DNA of 9,835 nt from Nitrococcus sp. (GCA_030452365.1 JAKDMK010000055.1:1-9835), one strand, 5' to 3'. Shown: positions 1 to 6,481, counted from the first letter of the stretch. Notes: generated from the letters alone by a model not told the origin. Made by a program: numbers and translations.

Positions 1-1
1 G

Positions 2-487
2 TACCCTTGTGCCAGCGCCCGCGATAGCGATCGCGATCAACCCATCATGCTGAGTGCGGACCGGGCCGAGATCGATAACATCAAGGGCGTGAGCGTCTAC
101 CGCGGCGATGTCATCCTCACCCAGGGAACACTGAAAATCACCGGCGATGTCATGTATGTCTACTATGTTCCAGACAGTCGTGAGCTGCATCACATTGTCA
201 TGCAAGGCCATCCGGCAAGCTACCGGGAACTGCCCGAAGGTGAGCGCAAATACGTGCACGCCCAAGCACCGCGCATGGAGTATTACGCGGCCGGACCACG
301 CCGCATCCGCCTGCTCCAGGGTGCGACGCTATGGCAGGGCCGCAATACGTTTCACGGCAAGGAGGTCGTCTACAACATCGAGGCAGATCAGGTGGTGGCC
401 CGCTCCGGCAAGGACAAAGCGAGCCGTATCCACATTACCATCTACCCCAAGCAGCAGCGTGACAAGCAGATGGACGCAGGCCAATGA
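2..487 (+). CDS. lptA: LptA, LPS export periplasmic bridge protein (5' end cut by window)
   Basis: LptA forms the periplasmic beta-jellyroll bridge that carries LPS from the inner-membrane LptBFGC complex to LptDE in the outer membrane. The frame is open from base 2, so the ATG at 47 is an internal Met and the true start lies upstream of the window. The first visible residues (CASA) look like the end of a signal peptide. They are followed by the family pattern [14 protein letters not shown] and [18 protein letters not shown], the first strands of the OstA/LptA fold. About 161 codons are visible, close to a full mature protein. The Lys/Gln-rich tail is normal for the family. The stop codon overlaps the start of lptB (ATGA), indicating translational coupling, and the order lptA-lptB-rpoN supports the call. 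The identification is secure; only the 5' end is missing. Confidence 0.93.
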   Translation, partial: YPCASARDSDRDQPIMLSADRAEIDNIKGVSVYRGDVILTQGTLKITGDVMYVYYVPDSRELHHIVMQGHPASYRELPEGERKYVHAQAPRMEYYAAGPRRIRLLQGATLWQGRNTFHGKEVVYNIEADQVVARSGKDKASRIHITIYPKQQRDKQMDAGQ

Positions 488-1233
488 CCACATTCGAGCC
501 AACTTCCGGCAGCGAGCTCAAAGCCACGGCGTTGATCAAGCAGTATCGCCGGCAGCCCGTGGTGCGGGATGCTTCGTTGCATATCCGCAGTGGTGAGATC
601 GTCGGATTGCTTGGCCCAAATGGCGCCGGCAAGACCACCTGTTTTTACATGATCGTCGGGCTTGTGCCTGCCGACGGTGGCCGCATAGTCTTGGATGGGC
701 AAGATATCACGCGTCTGCCCATGCATGCCCGAGCCCGCTTGGGCATTGGCTATCTGCCTCAGGAGCCTTCGGTATTCCGCAAGCTGACGGTCGCGCAGAA
801 TTTGCTGGCCATTCTGGAGCTACGGCGTGGCCTCTCGCGCGCCAAGCGGCTGCGCGCCATGGAATCGCTGTTGGAGGAATTCCACGTCAGCCACCTGCGC
901 GATCAACTTGGCATCAGTCTCTCCGGTGGAGAGCGCCGCCGCGTGGAAATCGCGCGCGCCCTCGCCGCCGATCCGCGCTTCGTATTGCTCGATGAGCCTT
1001 TCGCCGGTGTGGATCCAATCTCGGTGGGAGACATCAAAGACATCGTCCAGCAGCTGGCCGCGCTCGAGAGCGGCGTGCTCATAACAGATCACAACGTACG
1101 CGACACGCTCGGTATCGTCGATCGAGCGTACATCCTGAGCGCAGGACAGATGATCGCCGAAGGATCGGCTGATGCCGTCCTCGCCAACGATCACGTCAAA
1201 GCCGTCTACTTGGGGAGCAACTTCCGTCTGTGA
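484..1233 (+). CDS. lptB: LptB, ATPase of the LPS export ABC transporter
   Basis: LptB is the cytoplasmic ATPase that works as a dimer with LptF and LptG to extract LPS from the inner membrane. The 249-residue protein has every ABC nucleotide-binding element: Walker [10 protein letters not shown] at residues 44-52, Q-loop Q93 in YLPQEPSVF, signature LSGGERRR at 146-153, Walker B LLDEP at 168-172 and H-loop H203 in [10 protein letters not shown]. The stretch [12 protein letters not shown] is typical of LptB and separates it from branched-chain amino-acid transporters. The length is close to the usual ~240 residues, with an N-terminal extension of about ten residues. The start codon overlaps the lptA stop by 4 nt, so translation is probably coupled. 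Nothing is unusual. Confidence 0.97.
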   Translation: MTTFEPTSGSELKATALIKQYRRQPVVRDASLHIRSGEIVGLLGPNGAGKTTCFYMIVGLVPADGGRIVLDGQDITRLPMHARARLGIGYLPQEPSVFRKLTVAQNLLAILELRRGLSRAKRLRAMESLLEEFHVSHLRDQLGISLSGGERRRVEIARALAADPRFVLLDEPFAGVDPISVGDIKDIVQQLAALESGVLITDHNVRDTLGIVDRAYILSAGQMIAEGSADAVLANDHVKAVYLGSNFRL

Positions 1234-1269
1234 CTATCGGATGCCGACAGCATGAAAAATTCGCTACGA

Positions 1270-1289
1270 AATAGATCAGCAATAGATCA
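1270..1289. repeat. Tandem 9-bp direct repeat upstream of rpoN
   Basis: The 9-mer AATAGATCA occurs twice (1270-1278 and 1281-1289) with an 11-bp period, about one helical turn. It lies in the lptB-rpoN spacer, about 90 bp before the rpoN start. Two copies on one DNA face could be an operator or chance. I cannot name a regulator. Confidence 0.45.
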
Positions 1290-1295
1290 ACAACT

Positions 1296-1320
1296 GCGCT
1301 ACCCTGTACTGTGGGTGCGC
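1296..1320 (+). promoter_or_regulatory. Stem-loop in the lptB-rpoN spacer
   Basis: GCGC and ACCC (1296-1304, with one bulged T at 1300) pair with GGGT and GCGC (1313-1320) around an 8-nt loop, giving an 8-bp GC-rich stem. It is not followed by a real T-run, so a classical intrinsic terminator is unlikely. It could partly attenuate read-through from lptB or structure the rpoN leader. Only the pairing is visible; the function is inferred. Confidence 0.4.
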
Positions 1321-1376
1321 TTCGATCATCACTGTTACACCAAAGCCGCCCCGGAGCTTGATCGGCATCGCAGAAC

Positions 1377-2858
1377 ATGAAACAGTCGCTTCAGCTTCGC
1401 CTGCGTCAACAGCTCACGATGACGCCCCAGCTCCAGCAGGCCATACGCCTGTTGCAGCTTCCGTCCCTTGAATTGCGCATGGAAATCCAGCAGGCACTCG
1501 AATCCAATCTCATGCTCGAGCTCGCCGAGGAGGTCGAACCCAGCTTCGATGAGACGGAGCTACTCGTGAGCCCTTCGGAGCGTGAACACGAGGCTGATCG
1601 CAGCGATGACCGCTCGGGGCAAGACTACGACGGCACGGCGCAGCATGAGCACATCAGTGATAACCTGCCCGTGGACACGACCTGGGATGATGTCTACAAC
1701 GGCGCCACCACCTACAGCGACTCGGGCTACGCAGACGACTGGGATCCTTTCGCCAACCAGAGCGAAGGCGATCAATCGCTGCAGGATTACCTATCCTGGC
1801 AGGCCCGGCTCAATCGATTCTCGGCGCGGGAGCTAACCATAGCCGAGGCCATAATCGACGCGGTCCGTGATGATGGCTACCTGGGCAGTACGCTCGCCGA
1901 GATCCACACGGCGCTCCCCGCGGAGTGGGGTGTGTCGGAGGAGGAGATAGAGGCCGTACTCAGCCAAGTTCAGCGCTTCGACCCGGTCGGGGTTGGCGCG
2001 CGCGACCCGCGTGAGGCACTGCTGATTCAGCTCGAACAGCTCGACCCCGCAACCCCTTGGCTCGCGCAAGCGCGCCAGCTTATCGACCAACATCTCGGGC
2101 TAGTAGCCAAACGCCAGTTCGCTCAGCTCAGGCGCCGCATGCGCCTTGATGAGGAGGCGCTGCAGCAGATTCTCACACTGGTCCAAACGCTCGACCCTCG
2201 CCCCGGCTTGCGCATCAGCAATGAAAGCCCGGAATACATCGTCCCGGATGTCTTCGTGTGCAAGGAAAATGGTCACTGGCAGGTTGAGATCAATCCTGAT
2301 GCTTATCCCCGGCTACGGGTCAATCGCCATTATGCGGGGCTCGTGCGCCGAGGGGACACGAGTCGTGACAACTCGGTCATGCGCCAGCATCTGCAAGAAG
2401 CGCGTTGGTTGATCAAGAGTCTGCACTCACGCAACGCGACCTTGCTCAAGGTGGCGCAGTGCATCGTCGAGCGACAGCGGGACTTCCTCGAGCAGGGTGA
2501 GGAGGCGATGAGACCGTTGGTGTTGCGTGAAGTGGCGGAGGCGATCGAAATGCACGAATCCACCGTGTCGCGCATTACTAACCAAAAATATCTCAGGGGA
2601 CCCTGTGGGACTTACGAGTTCAAACATTTCTTCTCGAGCCATGTTCAGACGGTGGACGGGGGGGAGTGCTCGGCGACCGCGATACGCGCCCGTATCCGCC
2701 GCCTGATCGCTGCCGAAAATTCTTCATGCCCACTCAGCGACAATCGACTCGCCGAATGGCTGCAGGCCGACGGCATCAATGTGGCGCGACGGACTGTGGC
2801 CAAGTATCGCGAGTCCATGAACATCGCGTCATCGACAGAGCGCAAGCGTTTTGCCTAA
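1377..2858 (+). CDS. rpoN: RNA polymerase sigma-54 factor RpoN
   Basis: RpoN directs RNA polymerase to -24/-12 promoters and needs enhancer-binding AAA+ activators. The 493-residue protein has the full layout. Region I is Gln/Leu-rich (MKQSLQLRLRQQLTMTPQLQ..) at residues 1-48. A poorly conserved acidic region II covers about 50-130. The core-binding domain follows (LQDYLSWQARL onward, with the FDPVGVGARDPREAL segment). A helix-turn-helix lies around 380-410 (LREVAEAIEMHESTVSRITN), and the RpoN box ARRTVAKYR at 470-478 contacts the -24 element. The ATG is fixed by the conserved N-terminus. No good Shine-Dalgarno sequence precedes it; the nearest GGAG is about 20 nt upstream, so translation may be weak or coupled. 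The 143-nt spacer behind it may carry its own promoter, but I found no clear sigma-70 boxes. Confidence 0.98.
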   Translation: MKQSLQLRLRQQLTMTPQLQQAIRLLQLPSLELRMEIQQALESNLMLELAEEVEPSFDETELLVSPSEREHEADRSDDRSGQDYDGTAQHEHISDNLPVDTTWDDVYNGATTYSDSGYADDWDPFANQSEGDQSLQDYLSWQARLNRFSARELTIAEAIIDAVRDDGYLGSTLAEIHTALPAEWGVSEEEIEAVLSQVQRFDPVGVGARDPREALLIQLEQLDPATPWLAQARQLIDQHLGLVAKRQFAQLRRRMRLDEEALQQILTLVQTLDPRPGLRISNESPEYIVPDVFVCKENGHWQVEINPDAYPRLRVNRHYAGLVRRGDTSRDNSVMRQHLQEARWLIKSLHSRNATLLKVAQCIVERQRDFLEQGEEAMRPLVLREVAEAIEMHESTVSRITNQKYLRGPCGTYEFKHFFSSHVQTVDGGECSATAIRARIRRLIAAENSSCPLSDNRLAEWLQADGINVARRTVAKYRESMNIASSTERKRFA

Positions 2859-2875
2859 CCACCGAGAGGGACGCT

Positions 2876-3202
2876 ATGCAGATAGATATCACTGGACACC
2901 ACGTGGAAGTCACCCAAGCGTTACGCGAGTATGTTGGTTTGAAGTTCGACAGACTTGAGCGGCACTTCGACAATGTGGTCGACGTGCACGTCGTTCTGAC
3001 CGTCGAAAAACTGACCCAAAAAGCAGAGGCCACGCTCAACGTGAGCGGCGCCAAGCTCTATGCCGGTGCGTTCGATGGCGACATGTATGCCGCCATCGAC
3101 GGGTTGGTCGACAAGCTCGATCGGCAGGTCGTCAAGCACAAAGAAAAACGTGCGGACCATCATCGTCGAGAGGGTCCGGTCAGCCAGACCCTTGAAGGTT
3201 AA
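2876..3202 (+). CDS. hpf: Short-form ribosome hibernation promoting factor HPF
   Basis: HPF binds the 30S decoding centre in stationary phase and promotes formation of inactive 100S ribosome dimers. The 108-residue product is the short form, lacking the C-terminal dimerisation domain of long HPF. It begins MQIDITGHHVEVT and continues with REYVGLKFDRLERHF, a central strand pair (VHVVLTVEKLTQKAEATLNV) and the helix DMYAAIDGLVDKLDRQVVKHKEK, matching the beta-alpha-beta-beta-beta-alpha YfiA/HPF fold with its basic face. The frame is open further upstream inside rpoN, but the ATG at 2876 has a GAGAGGG ribosome site 5 nt before it and gives the family N-terminus. It lies 17 nt after rpoN, in the usual rpoN-hpf-ptsN order. 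Confidence 0.96.
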   Translation: MQIDITGHHVEVTQALREYVGLKFDRLERHFDNVVDVHVVLTVEKLTQKAEATLNVSGAKLYAGAFDGDMYAAIDGLVDKLDRQVVKHKEKRADHHRREGPVSQTLEG

Positions 3203-3203
3203 C

Positions 3204-3229
3204 GGCCCGTTGGGCAGGATTCATTGCCC
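3204..3229 (+). promoter_or_regulatory. Two overlapping, mutually exclusive hairpins between hpf and ptsN
   Basis: GCCC (3205-3208) can pair with GGGC (3212-3215) around a 3-nt loop. Alternatively GGGCA (3212-3216) can pair with TGCCC (3225-3229) around an 8-nt loop. Both use the same GGGC, so they exclude each other. The stems are short and there is no T-run, so a regulatory role is only a possibility. Confidence 0.22.
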
Positions 3230-3292
3230 TGGCCAACTCGTGCGGTTGCAAGTAGAGCACGCCTCAGATCTCATCCGTTTGGGCGCGGCGCA

Positions 3293-3769
3293 ATGAACTT
3301 TGTCAATCTGTTATTCCCCGAGCGAATTCGTTGCGGGGTTCATGTCACCAGCAAGAATCGCTGCCTGGAAGTACTCGGTGCGCTCCTCGCCCAAACCGAG
3401 GGCGAGGGCGAACGGATGGATAGGACGATCTTCGAGCATCTGATCGGCCGGGAGCGCCTCGGCAGCACTGGGCTCGGCAAGGGTGTGGCGTTGCCGCACG
3501 CCCGCGTTGACAGCATCGACGAAGCGCGCAGCGCGCTTATCAAACTGGACCAGCCCGTTGACTTCGATGCAATCGACAAGCAACCGGTGGATTTACTCTT
3601 CGCCTTGATCGTGCCGAAACATTTCACTGACGAGCACCTACGCATTCTTGCGGCCCTGGCGGAGCTGTTCAGCGATCACGCATTCTGCGGGCGTTTGCGA
3701 GCCAGCCAAACCGCAGAGGAAATGTATCGACATATCATTGACTTGCAAACAAATCCGCGAGACTCGTGA
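3293..3769 (+). CDS. ptsN: EIIA-Ntr, nitrogen-PTS regulatory phosphoprotein PtsN
   Basis: PtsN is the terminal phosphoryl acceptor of the nitrogen-related PTS. It does not transport sugar; its phosphorylation state controls potassium transport, sigma-54-linked functions and envelope stress responses in other bacteria. The 158-residue protein matches the family length. The active His is H69 in GVALPHARVD, preceded by the signature RERLGSTGLGKG. The segments PVDLLFALIVP and HLRILAALAELFSD are standard for the PTS EIIA-2 fold. The frame opens upstream at 3224, but those residues are Arg-rich and unlike the family, while the ATG at 3293 gives the expected N-terminus (MNFVNLLFPERI). The ribosome site is weak. 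It follows hpf after about 90 nt. Confidence 0.95.
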   Translation: MNFVNLLFPERIRCGVHVTSKNRCLEVLGALLAQTEGEGERMDRTIFEHLIGRERLGSTGLGKGVALPHARVDSIDEARSALIKLDQPVDFDAIDKQPVDLLFALIVPKHFTDEHLRILAALAELFSDHAFCGRLRASQTAEEMYRHIIDLQTNPRDS

Positions 3770-3951
3770 GCGGGCTCCGAAGCAAGCAACTAGCTGGCTT
3801 GAGCTATCTGGTCATAAGTGCACGGCCAACACCCACGTCGTTGGTCATCGAGCTGGAGCAGGCCGAACCAACGCGCACCCGCTTATCCTCGGCGATGCCT
3901 GGTTTCAAGCCGGCCGGGAGAAAGGGAATGTCCAATGGGATCCTCGAATAA
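3766..3951 (+). CDS. Possible small ORF bridging ptsN and hprK (unrecognised)
   Basis: A 61-codon frame starts at a GTG that overlaps the ptsN stop in a GTGA arrangement and ends 17 nt inside hprK, filling an otherwise empty 165-nt gap. Its third codon positions are about 69% G/C by my count and rise to nearly all G/C in the middle (codons for TSLVIELEQAE). The hprK frame through the same DNA gives an Arg/Ser/Pro-rich, non-coding-looking peptide. I do not recognise the product: one short hydrophobic stretch (LSYLVISA), then a mixed basic tail. It could be a real coupled small protein, a remnant of an ancestral longer hprK N-terminus in another frame, or chance. Confidence 0.25.
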   Translation: MSGLRSKQLAGLSYLVISARPTPTSLVIELEQAEPTRTRLSSAMPGFKPAGRKGMSNGILE

Positions 3952-4786
3952 TTCTCGAATTCCGTCAGGAGACACGAGGCTCGATTGTGCCGCACTCGCC
4001 CATGCCCTAGGTGTTACAACATCGTCGGCATCCGATCTGCCCAGCAATCTACAACTGCCCGAGACAGCCAGTTGTTGGGTTGGCGCAAAGGCCCCCGCCT
4101 TGATTCGGCTGCTACTAAGTCAGCCCGAGGCCGATTCTAGTCCTCCGCCACTGGTTTGGATCAACAGCGCCGACATCGATGTCACTGCCCGCCACCAGTG
4201 CGTGCCGGTGCCCATCATCAGCACGCCGCTGCACAGCTCAGAGGCCCTCGCCCGCATCCAGAACCTAATCGACACTAGGCTCGATCTGACGCGCTCGGGA
4301 ACACTCGTACAAGTTCAGGGCTACGGTGTTCTGCTCCAGGGCAGCAGCGGTGTAGGCAAGAGTGAAACCGCCTTGATGCTGATCGAACGCGGCCATCTGT
4401 TGGTAACCGATGACGCCGTGCGCATTCAAGCGCATACCCGTGGCGCACTGATAGGCAGCGGCCCTGGGCCCTTGCATGGGCAATTAGCGGTTCACGGGCT
4501 CGGGTTACTAAATATTAATCGGCTCTTCGGCGAGACCGCCGTTACTTCCAGCGCCACCATCCGACTGATCGTGGCGCTCACGGCCCAAGCGGCTGCCGCC
4601 GACCCCTTGCATGGGGCCTGGACGGCACATGGCTGGCTTGGCCGCCGCTTGCCTCTACTGACTTTGTCGAGCCTGCGGCCGCGGGCACTGTTGATCGAAA
4701 CCGCGGTGCGCCAGATGCAAACCCGCAACTCGGGTGGCGATTGGGGGCTCGAATCTGTTGGAGAACAGGTGCCGGAGCTTGTATGA
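3935..4786 (+). CDS. hprK: Divergent HPr kinase/phosphorylase HprK
   Basis: HprK family enzymes phosphorylate and dephosphorylate HPr on its regulatory serine. The product has 283 residues from the ATG at 3935, which has an AAAGGGA ribosome site; the GTG at 3818 would add an Arg/Ser/Pro-rich leader that looks out of frame. The catalytic domain is clear: Walker A GSSGVGKS at 136-143, then ETALMLIERGH and the Asp pair D159-D160 (LVTDD), then GLGLLNINRLFG. Several elements conserved in the family as I know it are altered. The His of the HG motif before the P-loop is replaced (RSG, S121). The signature usually written L-E-[IV]-R-G-L-G reads LAVHGLG (184-190). The C-terminal PGRN-type loop reads RPRA (248-251). 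The N-terminal domain is short and poorly conserved. The place between ptsN and rapZ and the ATGA overlap with rapZ support orthology. Catalysis may be altered or lost. Confidence 0.85.
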   Translation: MGSSNNSRIPSGDTRLDCAALAHALGVTTSSASDLPSNLQLPETASCWVGAKAPALIRLLLSQPEADSSPPPLVWINSADIDVTARHQCVPVPIISTPLHSSEALARIQNLIDTRLDLTRSGTLVQVQGYGVLLQGSSGVGKSETALMLIERGHLLVTDDAVRIQAHTRGALIGSGPGPLHGQLAVHGLGLLNINRLFGETAVTSSATIRLIVALTAQAAAADPLHGAWTAHGWLGRRLPLLTLSSLRPRALLIETAVRQMQTRNSGGDWGLESVGEQVPELV

Positions 4787-5643
4787 GGCTGGTGATTATC
4801 AGCGGGCTTTCCGGGTCGGGCAAAAGCATCGCGCTCAATACGCTCGAGGACACCGGCTTTTACTGCATCGACAATTTGCCCGTAGGGCTGCTGAGCGCGC
4901 TTGGCCGCCATGTCACGGAAACGCCAACGGCCGCGAACCATCAATACGCCGTCGGCATCGATGCGCGCAACGGCCCCGAAGATCTTAGCCGGTTCCCGGA
5001 AATCCTAAGGGACATAACGGCGCTTGGCATCCACTGCGAGATTCTGGCGTTGGATGCGGAGCATGACACCCTGCTCAAACGCTTCAATGAGACCCGCAGG
5101 CGTCATCCGCTCAGCGGCGCCGATATCCCACTCTCAGAGGCCATCGAGCGCGAGCGCGTACTGCTCGACCCGATACTGGAGCGGGCTGATCTCATTATCG
5201 ATACCACGCGAACCACGGTGCATGAGCTGCGCGATCTGGTGCACAAGCGCCTCGTGCGCGAGGCCTATACCCTGTCGTTGCTGTTTGAATCGTTCGGCTA
5301 CAAGCACGGAACACCACCAGATGCCGATTATGTATTCGACGCCCGCTGTCTACCCAACCCGCATTGGCAGCCGGAGCTGCGCTCGCTAACCGGCCTGGAT
5401 GCGCCTGTCGGCCAGTACCTTGCCGGGCAGGAGAAAGTTGATCGCTACTATACGCAAATCCAGGATTTCCTCGATGAATGGATTCCTCACTTCGAGCGCG
5501 AGAACCGCAGCTATCTTACCATCGCCATTGGCTGCACCGGGGGTCAGCATCGCTCGGTTTATCTCGCGCATCGATTGGCCGACCACTTCCGAAGGCGCAG
5601 AGCGAACGTTGCCGTTCGTCACCGGGAGCTCGCACTCGCATGA
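4783..5643 (+). CDS. rapZ: RapZ, RNase adapter / nucleotide-binding protein (YvcJ family)
   Basis: In E. coli RapZ binds the sRNAs GlmY and GlmZ and presents GlmZ to RNase E, linking glucosamine-6-phosphate level to GlmS synthesis; outside enteric bacteria the partners are less clear. The 286-residue protein has an N-terminal P-loop (Walker A GLSGSGKS, residues 8-15, followed by FYCIDNLP) and a C-terminal RapZ domain with FGYKHGTPPDADYVFDARCLPNP and the signature GCTGGQHRSV at 250-259. The open frame starts earlier, at 4741, but the ATG at 4783 overlaps the hprK stop (ATGA), has GGAG 5 nt upstream and gives the canonical start MRLVIISGLSG. Length and motifs are normal. The C-terminal tail is Arg-rich, as expected for RNA binding. 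Confidence 0.96.
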   Translation: MRLVIISGLSGSGKSIALNTLEDTGFYCIDNLPVGLLSALGRHVTETPTAANHQYAVGIDARNGPEDLSRFPEILRDITALGIHCEILALDAEHDTLLKRFNETRRRHPLSGADIPLSEAIERERVLLDPILERADLIIDTTRTTVHELRDLVHKRLVREAYTLSLLFESFGYKHGTPPDADYVFDARCLPNPHWQPELRSLTGLDAPVGQYLAGQEKVDRYYTQIQDFLDEWIPHFERENRSYLTIAIGCTGGQHRSVYLAHRLADHFRRRRANVAVRHRELALA

Positions 5644-5714
5644 GCATGGGGCTGATGTTAGGGCCTATTGACATTCACAGCGGTGGCATCGTGGCAAACG
5701 TAAACAGGCCCTAG
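5640..5714 (+). pseudogene. Possible vestigial start of a mannose-type EIIA gene
   Basis: An ATG overlaps the rapZ stop codon (ATGA), as at the other junctions of this operon, but opens only 24 codons. The peptide begins MSMGLML, which resembles the usual start of mannose-family EIIA proteins (MSVGLLLI-like). It then runs into an inverted repeat and a TAG stop. In many relatives with this gene order a mannose/fructose-type EIIA gene lies between rapZ and ptsH. The resemblance covers only about seven residues, so this is a speculative relic; it could equally be a chance leader ORF. Confidence 0.2.
5659..5713. repeat. TA-flanked 14-bp imperfect inverted repeat between rapZ and ptsH (MITE- or REP-like)
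   Basis: The arm TAGGGCCTATTGAC (5659-5672) and the reverse complement of GTAAACAGGCCCTA (5700-5713) agree at 12 of 14 positions, including a perfect outer 8 bp. The inner part adds further pairing (TTCAC against GTG..AA). If the outer TA on each side is a target duplication, the remaining ~51 bp have the look of a very small MITE with GGGCCT ends. In RNA it would be one long hairpin between rapZ and ptsH, but no T-run follows, so it is a poor intrinsic terminator. Only one copy is in this window. Confidence 0.5.
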
Positions 5715-5735
5715 AAACCCCGCGCAAGTTTGGGA

Positions 5736-6023
5736 ATGACAGATAACGACAAATTCCTCATACGCGAGATCCGGATCGCCAACAAGCTCGGCCTGCACGC
5801 TCGGGCCGCTGCTCGTTTCGTTTCGGTGGCGGCCCGATTTCACAGTGACATACGAGTAAAGAGCGGCAGCAAGGAGGTCAGCGGCAAGAGCATCATGGGC
5901 CTGATGATGCTCGCGGCTGCTTGCGGAACGCAGCTGCTGATACTGGCCTGTGGGCCGGATGCCGCGGAAGCCCTCACCAAGCTGGCTGAGTTAGTCGACT
6001 CGCGCTTTGGCGAGGCCGAATAG
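5736..6023 (+). CDS. ptsH: HPr phosphocarrier protein (nitrogen-PTS type)
   Basis: HPr (often called NPr or PtsO in this setting) relays phosphate from enzyme I to EIIA proteins such as PtsN. The 95-residue protein has the active-site His at H21 (NKLGLHARAAARF) and the regulatory serine S52 in GKSIMGLMML. Their 31-residue spacing equals that of His15 and Ser46 in standard HPr, so the HprK target site is intact. I chose the ATG at 5736; a TTG at 5730 would add two residues. Neither has a good Shine-Dalgarno site. It follows rapZ after 92 nt. No enzyme I (ptsI or ptsP) and no mannose-type EIIA gene lies in the window, so the phosphoryl donor must be encoded elsewhere. The gene converges with the minus-strand gene ending at 6048, with only 24 nt between. 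Confidence 0.94.
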   Translation: MTDNDKFLIREIRIANKLGLHARAAARFVSVAARFHSDIRVKSGSKEVSGKSIMGLMMLAAACGTQLLILACGPDAAEALTKLAELVDSRFGEAE

Positions 6024-6047
6024 TCCCACGCCCGGCTTGCGCTTAGG

Positions 6048-6386
6048 CTACTCCTCATCAGGCTCGGTTCTGAGCGTTTGCAGATGCTTGCGGGTGAGCG
6101 ACTGAAAGCGGGGTGTCAATCCCACATCCTCGTAGATGGGATCGCCGTGTTCGTCTTCCGAGACGATGCGGCTACCCTGCACGTACGGGAAAATCGCCTC
6201 GATTGCATCGAGGGCGGTGCAGAGCAAATCCGTGATGATGTCCTGCTCCGATCGCCCAGGAAACATCTCCGCAAGCGTGGCGAGCTTGGCGGCATCATGC
6301 ATCGGCAGGCGCACCGCGTAGGCGTTCGGCGTGCGCCGCTCTTCGGCTGATCTCTCCCAAGTTTCGAACAACTCTCGAAACTTCAT
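6048..6386 (-). CDS. Conserved small protein with ribbon-helix-helix-like core (family often annotated 'type 1 pili tip component')
   Basis: This is a 112-residue acidic, soluble protein with no signal peptide or membrane segment. From memory it resembles a gammaproteobacterial family, well known in Pseudomonas, that databases label 'type 1 pili tip component'; typical members share MKFREL..W at the start, the central AALAEMYPGRS-like stretch and the FPYVQG..GDP.YEDVG.TPR tail, all present here. Residues 22-57 (NAYAVRLPMHDAAKL..LAEMFPGRSEQDIITDLLCTALD) follow the pattern of a ribbon-helix-helix: a short strand ending in RLP, a helix, a Gly-Arg-Ser turn and a second helix. I infer a possible DNA-binding or dimerising role; a cytoplasmic protein of this kind is unlikely to be a pilus tip. 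A strong AGGAGG ribosome site precedes it. It lies downstream of kpsS in the same direction. Confidence 0.8.
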   Translation of the reverse strand: MKFRELFETWERSAEERRTPNAYAVRLPMHDAAKLATLAEMFPGRSEQDIITDLLCTALDAIEAIFPYVQGSRIVSEDEHGDPIYEDVGLTPRFQSLTRKHLQTLRTEPDEE

Positions 6387-6402
6387 AAACCCTCTCCCTC
6401 CT
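6387..6402 (-). promoter_or_regulatory. Strong Shine-Dalgarno of the 112-aa gene
   Basis: On the minus strand AGGAGGGAGAGGG ends 3 nt before the ATG at 6386. It offers a full AGGAGG with 10-nt spacing and a second GAGAGGG closer in. It is the best ribosome site in the window and fixes this start codon. Confidence 0.65.
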
Positions 6403-6481
6403 TTGGCTTGGATCTAAAAGCGGCTACCGGATCATGGCGCACACCGAATCACGCACCAGGCTTTCGCAACAACAAGATGGA

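Noticed and set aside
47..487. ATG at 47 as the lptA start
   Set aside because: The frame is open upstream with signal-peptide-like and conserved LptA residues before this Met, so the gene begins outside the window.
2666..2875. N-terminal extension of hpf into rpoN
   Set aside because: It is the out-of-frame reading of the rpoN 3' end; HPF homology starts exactly at the ATG at 2876, which has its own ribosome site.
3818..3934. GTG at 3818 as the hprK start
   Set aside because: The added 39 residues are Arg/Ser/Pro-rich with mixed third-base use; the ATG at 3935 has a ribosome site and a more plausible N-terminus.
4741..4782. Upstream start for rapZ at 4741
   Set aside because: The 14 added residues are not family-like; the ATG at 4783 forms an ATGA overlap, has GGAG upstream and gives the canonical N-terminus.
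4492..4944. 150-codon minus-strand frame across hprK and rapZ
   Set aside because: Both genes on the plus strand have strong family motifs here; the antisense peptide has none.
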